Below, piece by piece: positions 34,565 to 44,908 of a DNA stretch of 64,000 bases. A program made the position numbers and the translations under genes. The notes beneath the pieces are model-generated. The model was not told the origin of the DNA and ran no database searches. It was given only the letters and a program-made list of their open reading frames with translations. How positions within the stretch are numbered: the stretch's first letter is position 1; every line of letters starts with the position of its first letter. The stretch is from assembly GCA_034437515.1 (NCBI GenBank), contig DAOTTX010000287.1:1-64000 (forward strand), read 5' to 3'. Origin of the DNA: DAOTTX01 sp034437515 (GTDB lineage: Bacteria; Chloroflexota; Anaerolineae; Aggregatilineales; Phototrophicaceae).

Positions 34565-35653
34565 CTAGCGGGAACGCCTACGCCAGCGTTCCTTCAGTTC
34601 AATTTTACTGATGTCCGGCGTTTCAAGGAAGCTCGCCACCAACCGCTGGAAGGTATCGGCCTCCAACATGGGGAAGTGCCGCACATCCGGCAGGGGCACC
34701 GGCAGCAATTTCTCGTCTTTCCCTTCCGTCAGATAATTCCAGACGTCCTCGCTGGGTGAGCCGATGATCGGATCATCATCTCCATGTACGATGACCATCG
34801 GAATATCCAGCCCACGTAACACATCCAGCATTTGACCGGGGTCGAAGCTGCGCGTGGCAATGGTAATGACCTCATCGTCGGAGCGTGTCACATCCGGCTG
34901 TAACCTTTCAAATTCTGGCTCCGACTTGCGGAAGCACTTGGCAAGCAGTGATTCCATGCTACCGGAAAGCGCAATACGCAGCGGGTTGTTACGTCCGGCT
35001 TTCGCTGATGATGAGGTGTTGCCCGATGGCCCAAACTGATCTTTGCCGCTCAACACAGCGGCACCGCGTGCGAGTGCTTCCCGCCGCAAGCGGTCGCGGT
35101 CGATGGCGTTGGGGTTGCGGATGGTCACATCGCTCGCTGTGGGGACGGTCGGGTCAGCTTCGTTCTGCGGTAAGGCGGATTTATCCGCCAGCGGACGCCC
35201 CTGACCGACCTTTTTGGGCTTGCCGGAGGCCGAAGGCGGGGGCTGGTGCGGCGTTTTTGGTTGGCGGCTTTCCAACCCATCGACGTCAAACAGCGGCGCA
35301 CTGATGATAAGCATCCGGGCGACGCGATCCGAATAACGGCGGGCAAACTCGATTGCGATCTGTGTGCCCAGGCCATGCCCGATAATCGCCGCCTTCGGGA
35401 TGCCGAGTTGTTGCATGAACTCATCCAGCAGGACGACCTGCTGTTCAATCGCATATTTTTCGGGATTTTTGCTGGAGTCCCCGTAACCGAACAGATCAAT
35501 CGCGTACACGCGGTATTTCAATTGAAGCAAACGCATCGTCGGGATCCAGTATCGCCATGACCCTAACCAGCCATGTACGAGAATTACCGGACGCCCGCCG
35601 CGTCCTAAGACTTCATAGTGAACCAGGTCTCCACCGACTGTTATGGCGCTCAT
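34565..35653 (-). CDS. Alpha/beta-hydrolase-fold protein with Ser to Gly at the nucleophile
   Basis: 362 residues. The oxyanion region is VILVHGWLGSWRYW, the next strand YAIDLFGYGDSS, and the elbow reads IIGHGLGTQIAI where the family has GHSxGG. The nucleophile Ser is thus Gly (GGC, one transition from AGC). The acid and His are present in HGDDDPIIG and DVRHFPMLEAD. A disordered insert of about 85 residues (PKTPHQPPPSASGK and on) sits in the cap. It could be a binding protein or a scaffold. It is a paralogue of the gene at 47567-48355, which keeps its Ser. AGGAAACGGA lies before the ATG. Confidence 0.7.
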   Translation of the reverse strand: MSAITVGGDLVHYEVLGRGGRPVILVHGWLGSWRYWIPTMRLLQLKYRVYAIDLFGYGDSSKNPEKYAIEQQVVLLDEFMQQLGIPKAAIIGHGLGTQIAIEFARRYSDRVARMLIISAPLFDVDGLESRQPKTPHQPPPSASGKPKKVGQGRPLADKSALPQNEADPTVPTASDVTIRNPNAIDRDRLRREALARGAAVLSGKDQFGPSGNTSSSAKAGRNNPLRIALSGSMESLLAKCFRKSEPEFERLQPDVTRSDDEVITIATRSFDPGQMLDVLRGLDIPMVIVHGDDDPIIGSPSEDVWNYLTEGKDEKLLPVPLPDVRHFPMLEADTFQRLVASFLETPDISKIELKERWRRRSR

Positions 35654-35706
35654 AGATGTCCGTTTCCTGAGTCGATGTCAAAGCGTACCGTCGAATGCGG
35701 ATCGGC

Positions 35707-36084
35707 TTATGAAACACCGATCTTCTGTAAAATTTCCGTAATACGTCGTGTCAATTCATCAGGTGCGAAAGGTTTCAAGATGTAGTCAATCGCACCAACT
35801 TCTAACCCGGTTGAGATTTCTTCATCCTGCCCTTTGGCAGAAAGAAACACCACCGGGATGTCTTTAATGCTGTCTATCGTCTTCATTTTACGACAGGCTT
35901 CGTAACCTGTGAGTTTAGGCATCCGCACGTCCATCATGATGAGGTCAGGTAAGACCTCCTGCGCACGTTGAACCGCCTCTTCACCGTTTGGTGCCTGTGT
36001 GACTTCATGACCAGCAAACGACAACGTAAAGTTAATCAACTCACGAATATCGCGCTCGTCTTCTGCTACCAGGATCTTCGCCAT
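35707..36084 (-). CDS. Single-domain response regulator
   Basis: 125 residues, receiver domain only. The phosphoacceptor Asp is in LIMMDVRMP (about D53), the acidic pair in AEDERD, the Thr/Ser in VFLSAKG and the Lys in ILKPFAP. There is no output domain, so it acts by protein contact, like CheY or Spo0F. It starts 6 bases after the stop of the giant kinase gene and is certainly in the same transcript; its AGGAG site lies within the kinase's last codons. Confidence 0.9.
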   Translation of the reverse strand: MAKILVAEDERDIRELINFTLSFAGHEVTQAPNGEEAVQRAQEVLPDLIMMDVRMPKLTGYEACRKMKTIDSIKDIPVVFLSAKGQDEEISTGLEVGAIDYILKPFAPDELTRRITEILQKIGVS

Positions 36085-36090
36085 AGCGTG

Positions 36091-39000
36091 TTAATTGCTC
36101 CTACTGTTGGAAGTACCACCCAGTACCGTTGGTCTGATTTCCAACTGTTTCAGCGGTAGGGTAAAGTGGAACGTCGTCCCAACTTCGACTTCAGATTCAA
36201 ACCAGACATCACCGTGATGCATCTCGATCAACTCCTTGACGATGGGCAGACCCAGGCCCGTCCCAGCGACCTCTAACGCCAGCACAACATCTTCGTTCCG
36301 CTGGAAACGCTCCCAGATTTTATCACGGAATTCTTCATCAATGCCGACCCCCGTGTCACGCACGGAGACGTGCATTTTCTTCTTTTGCGGGTCTGCCTCT
36401 GCGACGATTTCTATGGTACCACCCGCCAGAGTGTAGTTAAAGGCATTGTCCACCAGGTTATACAGCACCTGGAGCAGTTTTTTCTTGTCGGCCTGCAAAA
36501 TCGGCAGGTCAAGGTTCGGTTCGAAGATGATGTTGAAATCCTTCTTCGTGTGACGGTCACGACTGAGTGCTGTTTCCACCGTCTGCGTGATGACCGCGTT
36601 TATATCAACCTCTTCGAGTGCCAGTGATTCGCCGCCGCGATCCAGTTCAGAGATGCGCAGCACGTCATCCACCAGGGACGCCAGCCGATCTACGTTGCGC
36701 TTGGCTGTATCCAACACATTACGCTGCATATCGTTGACCTCGCCGGTCGCGCCCATTAGCACCATGTCGATGTAGCCCTTGATCGGCGTCAACGGGGTGC
36801 GGAACTCATGCGAGACGTTGGCCACAAACTTACTCTTACTGCGGTCGGCCTCGACCTCGCGTGTCACATCACGGAACACCGACACCGTGCCCAGGAATTT
36901 ATCACCTGTGTATACCGGGGAAAGATGGACACTCACGACCCGGTCACCCATTTCGATCTGCTCGTCGATAAACTCACCCAGTCCCACGCCTTGCATATCC
37001 GCAAAACGCTCCTGTAAGGTATTGGCCCAGGTGTCATCTACGCCAAGCTGCACGCCGGTAACCTGGCTCAACGGCATCCCCATCGCCTGGTCACGCGGCA
37101 CCCGCAGGATGCGCTCCGCCGCGTTGTTGAACAGCACGATTTCACCGAGCGCATCAGCCAATACCACACCGTCGGCGATGCCTTCGAGGATGGCTTTGTT
37201 CTTCTCGGCCTCTTCTTGCTCCGTGCGCAGCAGTGAGCCAAGTCGCTCGGCCTGGTCACGGATGAGCTTGTAAAGCTCGGCGTTGTTGATGGAGGACGCG
37301 ACCTGATTCGCCGCCGCCACCATCAAACGCAGATGCGATTCGGTAAAGGCGTTCGGCTCGCGGCTGAGTAGCACCATCACGCCGTGCAGTTCTTCGTTGG
37401 TTTCCAACAGCACGACCAACGCGCTCCGCCATTCCGCCGCACCGGGCGCGTTTTCGTCCCAGTAAGGCTGGCCGACTAATTCCTCGACGATCTCCACATG
37501 CTCGTCCTCGTCGATCAACCAACGGGCGATGCGCTCCGCCGGGTGATAGGCGTGTTCGCCGCCGTCGGGGTTCTCTTGCAGCGAGTGTGGGTTCAGCACA
37601 GCCCGGCTGTACAGTTCATCCGTGAAGGGGTCAAGCTGCATAATTACACCGTCCTGCGCGCTGACCGCCTTCGCGACCATGCCCAACGCACGCGGCATCA
37701 GGCGATCCATATCCAATGTCCGCGCCAGTTCAGAGGTGATCTGGTACAGCGTGTCGATGCGGTCGCGTTCCTCTTCGAGTTCGTGAGTCCGTGCCGCCAC
37801 CTGTTCGTTGAGGTCTGCCGCAAAGTTGCTGATCTGCGTGAACAACCGCGCATTCTGGATCGACGCACCCAACTGCGGGCCGATGATATTCAGCACACGC
37901 TGTTCGTTCACGGTGAACGCGCGCGTCCGCACGGTGTCACGCACTGCCAGCACACCGTAGATCTCATCACCGGCGATGAGCGGCACGCCCATATAACTCT
38001 TGATGTCGCCCTCACCATTTTCGATGCCGAGGCTCTTACGCAGTTCCTCCGGGCTGAAGTAATCCGCGCCGAGGCTCAACGGGCGGCGATGCTTGATGAT
38101 AAACGAGACTTCATCGTTGCCCAACGGACGCGGCGGGATTTCTTGATGCCCCTCGTGCTGCACCGACAGCGGGAACGAGATCATTTCGGTATCCGAATCG
38201 TAGAGCGCGACGTAAAGTTCGTTGGCCTTGACGACCTTCGGCACCTGTTTGCGCACGACTTCGATCATATCTTCGAGTTCAAGCGTGCTGGAGATCGCAC
38301 GGCTGAGGTCGTTAATCAACATCGACTCCTCGAAGTGAGAGGCCGCCTCAGACGAAAGCTGCGCGTTCTCGATGGCGACGGCGACCTGCGTGCCGAGTGC
38401 CTGCGACAAACGCACCTCCTGCTGGGTGATGCCGCCTTCCTCGCCGGTCTGCTCTAACTGAATCAACCCGATAGAGCGTTCACGCACGACCAGCGGCACC
38501 AGCATCCGAGCGTTATCGTGGTTGTCACGCAACTCCGTTACTTCCTCTTGATAAGGTGTAGCGTCGTCGGATGCCATAATCACCACGACTTCGCGCTCAC
38601 GCAGCGCCCGCAGCTTGGCGGGATAGTCCGACAGGTTGAACTTGGTGCCCGGTGCCATGATGCGGCTCAGGTCGCCGTCACGGTTCATATCAACCTGCAC
38701 TTCGAGTTCGTGATCGACCTCATCCCACAACATGATGGCGCAATCGTCCATCTCCAACGCGCTGAACATCAACTCGACAATGGTCTTATACACGGAGTTT
38801 AAGTCGGTCGTCATCGAGGTGGCGGTCGCCGCTTCGAGCAGCGTACCGAGTTCGTTAGTTCGGTCAAAGGTCTGCTCGAACAGGTCGGCGTTGGCTTCGG
38901 CGATGGCAACCTGACTGGCGAAGGCCATCGCAATGTTTTGATCGACATCGTTGCTATAGAAGTTCGGCGTGCTGTGCGAAAGCATCATCATCCCGACGAC

Positions 39001-42000
39001 ATGCCCCTGGTTGACCAGCGGCACACCCAACCAGCTCTCGAAGTCTTCGTGTATCGGTAGCGCCGCCTCGATTTCATCGACGGTGCCCACCGAGACCGGG
39101 CGCTGATTTTCAACCACACGCTGCATCACCGGGTATTCGGAGAACAAATAGCGCACATCACCCTTAGTCGGTATGATCTCGGCCTCGCCTCCGCTGCCCT
39201 CCAGCACCAGGTAAGACCCGTTACGCCGCCAGAGCGACATCGTATCGTAGGGGATGAGGCGCTTCATCTCCTCCAGCGCCAGGGTGACCACATCGGCGCG
39301 TTCCAACGAGGATGTGATGCGTGTGGAGACTTCCGTCAGCGAGGCAAGCTGCATCGCACGGGCTTGAATGCGTCGTTCCAGCCTTACCCGTTCGGAAACG
39401 TCCTCGACCAGCAACACCGCGCCGCCAATCGTCTCATCATAGCGCAGCGGGTAGAGGTAGAAGTTGCTCATTACCTCGTCGCCCTCGCCGTCCAGCACGG
39501 TTTCGTTGATGTGTTCTTTCGGCTCACCCTCTTCGAGTACGCTGCGCAGATCTTCCGTGAGGAATTCCGCCATGCGCGGACGATAATCGAACAGATCGAA
39601 GCCGCGTATAGTCTCGTGATGATCCCAACCGTAACGTTCTTGCATAAAGCTGTTTGATGAGATGATGTGCCCGGAGCGATCCAGCACGACGATGCCCTGC
39701 TGGATCGAGTCCACAACGGAGCGGTTCAACACTTGCAAATTCACCGCCTGGTCGAACAACCGCGCATTCTGTACCGCGCTGGCGACCATCTGCGCCATAC
39801 GTCGCAGCAGTGAGCGGTTATCGACAAATTGCTGCACATTTTTTGTGTTGCTGCCAAAATGGACCGCACCGAAGATCTTACCGCCGGTCATCAGGGGTAA
39901 GACGAGGCTGGTCTGCTCACCATTTTCGCGCCAGCGCATCAAATCGTCGTAGAAATCAACGTCCTCATCGCCGACAGTGTAGAGATAGTCTTCACCTTCA
40001 GCATAAGTGCGCTGTATCGCGGAGTTCCCAAGCGAGACACGCTGATCTTTGCTGACATCAATGGTTTCGTCGAGGCGGATGCGAGCGCGGGTAAGCTCGA
40101 AGCCCTGGTTGTCTACATCAGCAACCGCCAGCGTCATCCGGCTGAAGTCGAGCATTTGCCGCGCCCCTTCAGCCACCGCCTGGACGACTTCGGTGATATC
40201 CAACGTGCTGGAAACAGCCTCGAGTACCTCGTTCAACTGTGCCTCTTGCTCGGCACTTTCCACACTGCTGATGTAGAGCCGGGTGTTTTCGATGGTGTTC
40301 GCCGCTTGATGTGCGAAGATCTCCAACACTTCGACCGTCCCTTTATCCGGTCGCTGACCACTGAAAGGGCGGTCAAGGCTCATCAAGCCGATGGGGTTGC
40401 CGTCCGCGCCCCGCATGGTGACCAACAGCATATCGCCATCGTGCCACATATTTTTACCGCCGCCGTCCATCGTGCGCTTGCCGTCAAAATCAGTGCTCAG
40501 GGCGCTGATGTTCTCGACATACCACTGGCCGACTTTCTCCACCGGGAAGAAATACGACTCACTGATCTGATACTCCTCACGCAGCAACGTGTTGACACTC
40601 TGCCGGCTGATGACGTTAGACTTGCTCTTGTCGAAGACATCCAACGGCAAGCCGGCGTGCGCCACCCGGCGGAATACCTCGGCGTGTTCGTCATACATGC
40701 ACATGACGATGGTGTCATAGCCGACACTCTGCTGCACACTGTAGGCCACACCTTCTACAATCGTCACCGGGTCCGCATTGCTTTGAAACATATGCCCCAA
40801 CTCGAAGATGCGGTTCAACTGCTCCACACGGCGGCGCAGACGGTCGCTGCGCTCGACCTGTTCTTCGTAGCGGATGGCGTTGCCATAACCGAGCGACGCC
40901 TTCGATGCCAACGTCGCCAGAAATGCCGCCGCACGGTCATCGAAGTAATTGGCCTGTTGGTGATACAGATGGATCACACCGACGACTTGATTGCCGTAGA
41001 AAATTGACGCGGCGATCGCGGAGCAAACATTCGATAGCCCTGGGTCAAACGTGCTGAACTCATAATCGGTGATCAGCACGTTATCCGAACCACGCACGAC
41101 CGCTTCTAGCTCAATATCGACCAACTGTGGCAGCTCATGCTCGTGCTGCAACCGGCGCGACATCTCCGGCGCGCCCACGTCGTCCCACTCGTCGGAGGCT
41201 CTGAGCAGCGCGACCGTGCTGCCATCAGCGCGGGTCGCTTTGACGGCCTGCTCTTGAATGACCGCCAGGATGCGGTCGAAATTGAGCGTCACCGTCAACT
41301 CGTTACTCACTAACGAGATCGCGTCGAGTTCTTCCATACGTCGGTTGAGGTTTTCACCCGTCGCCTCGAACATCAGCAGACGATCCAACGCGGAGGCGAT
41401 CTGCGCGGCGACGACCTGCATCACTTCGAGATCCTCCTGTAGGTAAGGCCTGTCATAACGGTTGGCGATGCCAAGCTCGCCCAACGTGCGCTCACCGAAG
41501 ATCAACGGGACGAGAATGGCATTTTTCAGGTGCAACCGCTGCGCGATTTGCTTGTATGTTTCCAGCGTGCGCGGGTCGTTAAACACATCGTTGCTGATGT
41601 AAGGCTGATGAGATTGCACCGGGCTGTATTTGAAATCCGGGTGATAAATATCCTGCACCACCGGCTCGACGAGTTCCATACCGTGTACCCAACGCGGATA
41701 CGTCACCAGACTGCCGGTCTGCTGGTTCAACACGTTGACGAACACCGCTTCGCTTTTCATCACCTCGGCGATCTCCGCAAGGATGGGTGCGAACGATTCC
41801 TGCTCGGTGGAGACATTACCGGCGAGTTCCGCCACACGGCGCAAGCTCTGTGCTTGGTCCGCGCTGCGTTGTGCCTCACGAAACAAACGGGCATTTTCAA
41901 TGATGGCCGCGGCCTGGGTTGCGAAGATCAACAACAGACGGGCGTCACTCTCATTAAAGTCCGCGCCACTAATCTTGTTAGACGCCTGCACCACCCCCAA

Positions 42001-43869
42001 CTTACGACCGCTGGCGGCAAGCACGACGATCAAAGTCTTTTCTACGCCGATATGCTCGGCGAGTTGATCCAAACCGGCCTCATAGACCAGTGAGTCGATC
42101 TGAACGCGGTTGCTGTACCAATACCGATCCTCATCCCACAATTGCTCCATGACGGTACCGGGTTGGAGGTCAATCACATAATCCGCGATGGTGTCATCAC
42201 GGATGCCGTAAAAAGGCGGCTGATTGACCAACTGTTTGCGCTCCTCGTCGTAGAGCAGAATACCGCACATCTCAATTTCAAGTTGTTTGGCGATACGCTC
42301 GGTGATCTCACCGTAGAATTCGGTTTCGTGGCTCAACGCGCCGATGGCGTTGGTGATCTCCTGCAAGCCGACCAATTCGGTATCCATGCGGCGTTCACGT
42401 TGGTAGAGCCGCAGGTTTTCGATCACGACCGCTGCCTGCGCCGCGAGGACGGTCAAGTTCTGAATGTCACGCGGGGTAAAGCCGCCTTCAGTCCGCTTGT
42501 TGCTGACGGCAATCGCACCGATGCGCTGGTCACTAATTTGCAGCGGCATCCAGGCGGTGTTCGTAATGCCGGAAACCTCCACCAGTGGTGCCAGCCCTAA
42601 CGCCTCGACCAGCGGTTCGTCGGGCACATCGTTGGAAACCCAGTACGACTGGTTCATCCAGATGTCGTGCTGCGGGCTGTCTTTCGGCAGTGGGATCGAC
42701 AACGACCGCACCAGCGCCTCCGGCAGACCGTGAAATGGCGGTTCCGCCAGCAATCGCTGCCGTTCGGTGTCATAGAGCAAGATGCCGCACATATCAGCGG
42801 AAAGCAACCGGGCGATGCGCTCGGTTAACGCGGTATACACTGGCTTGACGTGATCCGCGTCCTCGGATTGCTGCCGCCCGACGACTTGTTGCAAGCTCGC
42901 CAGGTCGTCGATCCGCTTCACCTGCTGTGAGTAGATAATCGTGTTATAGATCATATTGGCGACGGGTTTGCCGACCGCTTGCAGCAGCGACAGATCAGCA
43001 CGCCGGTAGTGATTCGGCTTTTCGTGTGCGAGTTCCAGTGTGCCGATGAAACGTTCACCAAGCCGCAATGGGACGCCGATAAAGCTCTCGTAAGGGTTAT
43101 GCTCGATAAACTTGGGCTGCACACCGGAAAGATCATCAAGGCTGTCAAGGAACACCGGCTTGAGATGCTTTGCCATCCAACCACTGATGCCTTCACCGAG
43201 GTTATAACGTCCGCCTGCCTCGCTCAGCGCGATCAGATAAGCCGAGTCACCGACCCACCCGCGCTGATGGAGTACCTGCCGCTCCTCGTCCCACAGGCAA
43301 ATCTCGCCCGCGTCGGAGGGCAACGAGCGCATGATGATGGTCAACAGCGCGGGCAGCACCTGCTCCACGCCCATACTGGCATCGACGGTTTCGCCGATCT
43401 CGTTGATAAGCGACATGGCGAGGTTCATATCGAGCGAGTCGGCATTGTTGGATGTGGCGGAAAGCTCACGCATCACCACGACCGTGCGCGGGTTCTCCCC
43501 GTAGGGAATGCGATGTGACGACGCCTCCACCCAGCGTGTGCCCAACTGAAAGGACGTCTGCCCCTCACTGGCGAACAACCGCAGGAAGTTATCACTTGGT
43601 TCCGCCAACCGGGCGTAACGCTCCAGATGGGGCACATCTCCGTTCATATTGGCCCAGCGGCGCGCCGGTTCGTTAGCGTAGACCAGCTTCCCGGCGGATT
43701 CGGAGATCAACAAGCCATCGTTAATCGAAGCGGCGGGAACCTGACTCAACACATTTTCGAGATCGACTTGCAGTGCAGACGCACTGGAGTCTTCCCTCGG
43801 ACGGGAGAGAAAATAAATCAGCGTGATAACAACAAGACCGCCGACGAACAGTATAAGCGCAATGTTCAT
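36091..43869 (-). CDS. Giant multi-GAF sensor histidine kinase
   Basis: 2592 residues. One N-terminal membrane helix (about 4-22), a PAS-like domain (about 40-140), then about eleven GAF-type repeats, recognised by the recurring ends GVPL...G-L-L and AxQAAxxIENARLF. A PAS domain lies after the seventh (about 1340-1460) and another directly before the kinase core (about 2210-2330). The core has the H-box VSHEFRTPL, N-box VDNAFNY, G1 DTGVGI and G2 GTGLGLPIV. It is membrane-tethered but senses almost entirely in the cytoplasm. GAF repeats usually bind small ligands or tetrapyrroles. It is flanked by two receiver proteins. Confidence 0.88.
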   Translation of the reverse strand: MNIALILFVGGLVVITLIYFLSRPREDSSASALQVDLENVLSQVPAASINDGLLISESAGKLVYANEPARRWANMNGDVPHLERYARLAEPSDNFLRLFASEGQTSFQLGTRWVEASSHRIPYGENPRTVVVMRELSATSNNADSLDMNLAMSLINEIGETVDASMGVEQVLPALLTIIMRSLPSDAGEICLWDEERQVLHQRGWVGDSAYLIALSEAGGRYNLGEGISGWMAKHLKPVFLDSLDDLSGVQPKFIEHNPYESFIGVPLRLGERFIGTLELAHEKPNHYRRADLSLLQAVGKPVANMIYNTIIYSQQVKRIDDLASLQQVVGRQQSEDADHVKPVYTALTERIARLLSADMCGILLYDTERQRLLAEPPFHGLPEALVRSLSIPLPKDSPQHDIWMNQSYWVSNDVPDEPLVEALGLAPLVEVSGITNTAWMPLQISDQRIGAIAVSNKRTEGGFTPRDIQNLTVLAAQAAVVIENLRLYQRERRMDTELVGLQEITNAIGALSHETEFYGEITERIAKQLEIEMCGILLYDEERKQLVNQPPFYGIRDDTIADYVIDLQPGTVMEQLWDEDRYWYSNRVQIDSLVYEAGLDQLAEHIGVEKTLIVVLAASGRKLGVVQASNKISGADFNESDARLLLIFATQAAAIIENARLFREAQRSADQAQSLRRVAELAGNVSTEQESFAPILAEIAEVMKSEAVFVNVLNQQTGSLVTYPRWVHGMELVEPVVQDIYHPDFKYSPVQSHQPYISNDVFNDPRTLETYKQIAQRLHLKNAILVPLIFGERTLGELGIANRYDRPYLQEDLEVMQVVAAQIASALDRLLMFEATGENLNRRMEELDAISLVSNELTVTLNFDRILAVIQEQAVKATRADGSTVALLRASDEWDDVGAPEMSRRLQHEHELPQLVDIELEAVVRGSDNVLITDYEFSTFDPGLSNVCSAIAASIFYGNQVVGVIHLYHQQANYFDDRAAAFLATLASKASLGYGNAIRYEEQVERSDRLRRRVEQLNRIFELGHMFQSNADPVTIVEGVAYSVQQSVGYDTIVMCMYDEHAEVFRRVAHAGLPLDVFDKSKSNVISRQSVNTLLREEYQISESYFFPVEKVGQWYVENISALSTDFDGKRTMDGGGKNMWHDGDMLLVTMRGADGNPIGLMSLDRPFSGQRPDKGTVEVLEIFAHQAANTIENTRLYISSVESAEQEAQLNEVLEAVSSTLDITEVVQAVAEGARQMLDFSRMTLAVADVDNQGFELTRARIRLDETIDVSKDQRVSLGNSAIQRTYAEGEDYLYTVGDEDVDFYDDLMRWRENGEQTSLVLPLMTGGKIFGAVHFGSNTKNVQQFVDNRSLLRRMAQMVASAVQNARLFDQAVNLQVLNRSVVDSIQQGIVVLDRSGHIISSNSFMQERYGWDHHETIRGFDLFDYRPRMAEFLTEDLRSVLEEGEPKEHINETVLDGEGDEVMSNFYLYPLRYDETIGGAVLLVEDVSERVRLERRIQARAMQLASLTEVSTRITSSLERADVVTLALEEMKRLIPYDTMSLWRRNGSYLVLEGSGGEAEIIPTKGDVRYLFSEYPVMQRVVENQRPVSVGTVDEIEAALPIHEDFESWLGVPLVNQGHVVGMMMLSHSTPNFYSNDVDQNIAMAFASQVAIAEANADLFEQTFDRTNELGTLLEAATATSMTTDLNSVYKTIVELMFSALEMDDCAIMLWDEVDHELEVQVDMNRDGDLSRIMAPGTKFNLSDYPAKLRALREREVVVIMASDDATPYQEEVTELRDNHDNARMLVPLVVRERSIGLIQLEQTGEEGGITQQEVRLSQALGTQVAVAIENAQLSSEAASHFEESMLINDLSRAISSTLELEDMIEVVRKQVPKVVKANELYVALYDSDTEMISFPLSVQHEGHQEIPPRPLGNDEVSFIIKHRRPLSLGADYFSPEELRKSLGIENGEGDIKSYMGVPLIAGDEIYGVLAVRDTVRTRAFTVNEQRVLNIIGPQLGASIQNARLFTQISNFAADLNEQVAARTHELEEERDRIDTLYQITSELARTLDMDRLMPRALGMVAKAVSAQDGVIMQLDPFTDELYSRAVLNPHSLQENPDGGEHAYHPAERIARWLIDEDEHVEIVEELVGQPYWDENAPGAAEWRSALVVLLETNEELHGVMVLLSREPNAFTESHLRLMVAAANQVASSINNAELYKLIRDQAERLGSLLRTEQEEAEKNKAILEGIADGVVLADALGEIVLFNNAAERILRVPRDQAMGMPLSQVTGVQLGVDDTWANTLQERFADMQGVGLGEFIDEQIEMGDRVVSVHLSPVYTGDKFLGTVSVFRDVTREVEADRSKSKFVANVSHEFRTPLTPIKGYIDMVLMGATGEVNDMQRNVLDTAKRNVDRLASLVDDVLRISELDRGGESLALEEVDINAVITQTVETALSRDRHTKKDFNIIFEPNLDLPILQADKKKLLQVLYNLVDNAFNYTLAGGTIEIVAEADPQKKKMHVSVRDTGVGIDEEFRDKIWERFQRNEDVVLALEVAGTGLGLPIVKELIEMHHGDVWFESEVEVGTTFHFTLPLKQLEIRPTVLGGTSNSRSN

Positions 43870-43918
43870 AATGGATGGCCTCAGTACACGAACTTTACGG
43901 AATTATAGGGTGAATGGC

Positions 43919-44854
43919 TCACCAGGATGTTTGCAGCGACGGCCCGGCGCTTTCTCCACTGTCTATCCCCCCCCGTCGCCGGTCTTCCGCTGCCAATTCG
44001 GTGACCTCACGGATGTCAGAAAACTGGTGGGTTTTGGTGGAAACAGAGCCGATTGCCAGCGACATGAGATCAACCTGTCGCTCACCGTTCGGGCCATCCG
44101 GCACCAGGATATATTCACGTTCACGGTCGATAAACGAGTAATGCTGCTGGATGCCCTCATTGAAGCGCTCTACCAGGCGCTCTTGCAGGCGCTTGGGGTT
44201 GTCGCTCTGGGTAATAAACACGAAGTTATCACGCCCAGGGTGCCCGACATAATCATCCGATGTGCCAACCTCCTCGACGACTTCGCTAATCATCGGTGCC
44301 ATGAAGCGCACGACCTCATCCCCAGCGACGAAACCATAAATCTCGGTAAATGGCTCAAAATTCTTGATCTTAATATCGAGATACGTCCAGTCGATGTTAT
44401 CTCGCAGCAGGTTACGCAGGTAGTCTTCGATCAGACGCCCGGTCGGCAAACCCGATTTCGGATCGAGCTGGTTCTGCCGTTTAGCGGCAGTAATGGCATT
44501 TGCCACCCGAAGTTTAAGTTCTTCGATGTCAAACGGCTTTGTGACGTAGTCATCCGCGCCCAGCTCTAAACCGGCGATTCGATCACTACGCTCGTCTTTT
44601 TGCGTCAAAAAAATGATCGGGATGTGGCTGGTGCGCGTCGTCGTGCGCAACTCACGGCACACATCATATCCGTTCATATCTGGCAACATGATGTCAAGCA
44701 TAATCAGTTCAGGGAGCTGCTTGCGGGTCATCGCCAGAGCATCCCCGCCGCGTGGTGCAACCTGGACCTCATACCCCTGTCCGGAGAAGTAAATCCGCAG
44801 CATGTTGGAGATGTCAAAATCATCTTCGACGACAAGAATACGGTCTTTACTCAT
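43919..44854 (-). CDS. Response regulator with degenerate GGDEF domain
   Basis: 311 residues from the ATG at 44854, chosen because AAGGG lies 7 bases upstream; a longer in-frame start at 44893 adds 13 atypical residues. The receiver domain (about 1-120) has LIMLDIMLPDMNG (phospho-Asp) and YVTKPFD (Lys). The second domain (about 145-300) follows the GGDEF fold: SGLPTGRLIEDYL at its start and the hairpin reads HPGRDNFVFI where an active cyclase has GG(D/E)EF. It is thus probably not a diguanylate cyclase, but may bind nucleotide or the kinase. It lies 49 bases upstream of the giant kinase gene in the same direction. Confidence 0.8.
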   Translation of the reverse strand: MSKDRILVVEDDFDISNMLRIYFSGQGYEVQVAPRGGDALAMTRKQLPELIMLDIMLPDMNGYDVCRELRTTTRTSHIPIIFLTQKDERSDRIAGLELGADDYVTKPFDIEELKLRVANAITAAKRQNQLDPKSGLPTGRLIEDYLRNLLRDNIDWTYLDIKIKNFEPFTEIYGFVAGDEVVRFMAPMISEVVEEVGTSDDYVGHPGRDNFVFITQSDNPKRLQERLVERFNEGIQQHYSFIDREREYILVPDGPNGERQVDLMSLAIGSVSTKTHQFSDIREVTELAAEDRRRGGIDSGESAGPSLQTSW

Positions 44855-44908
44855 ACCTTGCCCTTTATTGTGGGAATCAACGATACATAACACTTCAAAT
44901 ATACACTA

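Noticed and set aside
33906..34700. TPP riboswitch near the thiamine diphosphokinase gene
   Set aside because: The gene is internal to an operon and no THI-box sequence (CUGAGA) with the needed helices was seen upstream.
37498..41007. Long plus-strand open frames opposite the giant kinase (for example 37498-38457 and 40156-41007)
   Set aside because: They are complementary to conserved GAF repeats, have Arg/His-rich low-quality translations and no signals for translation.
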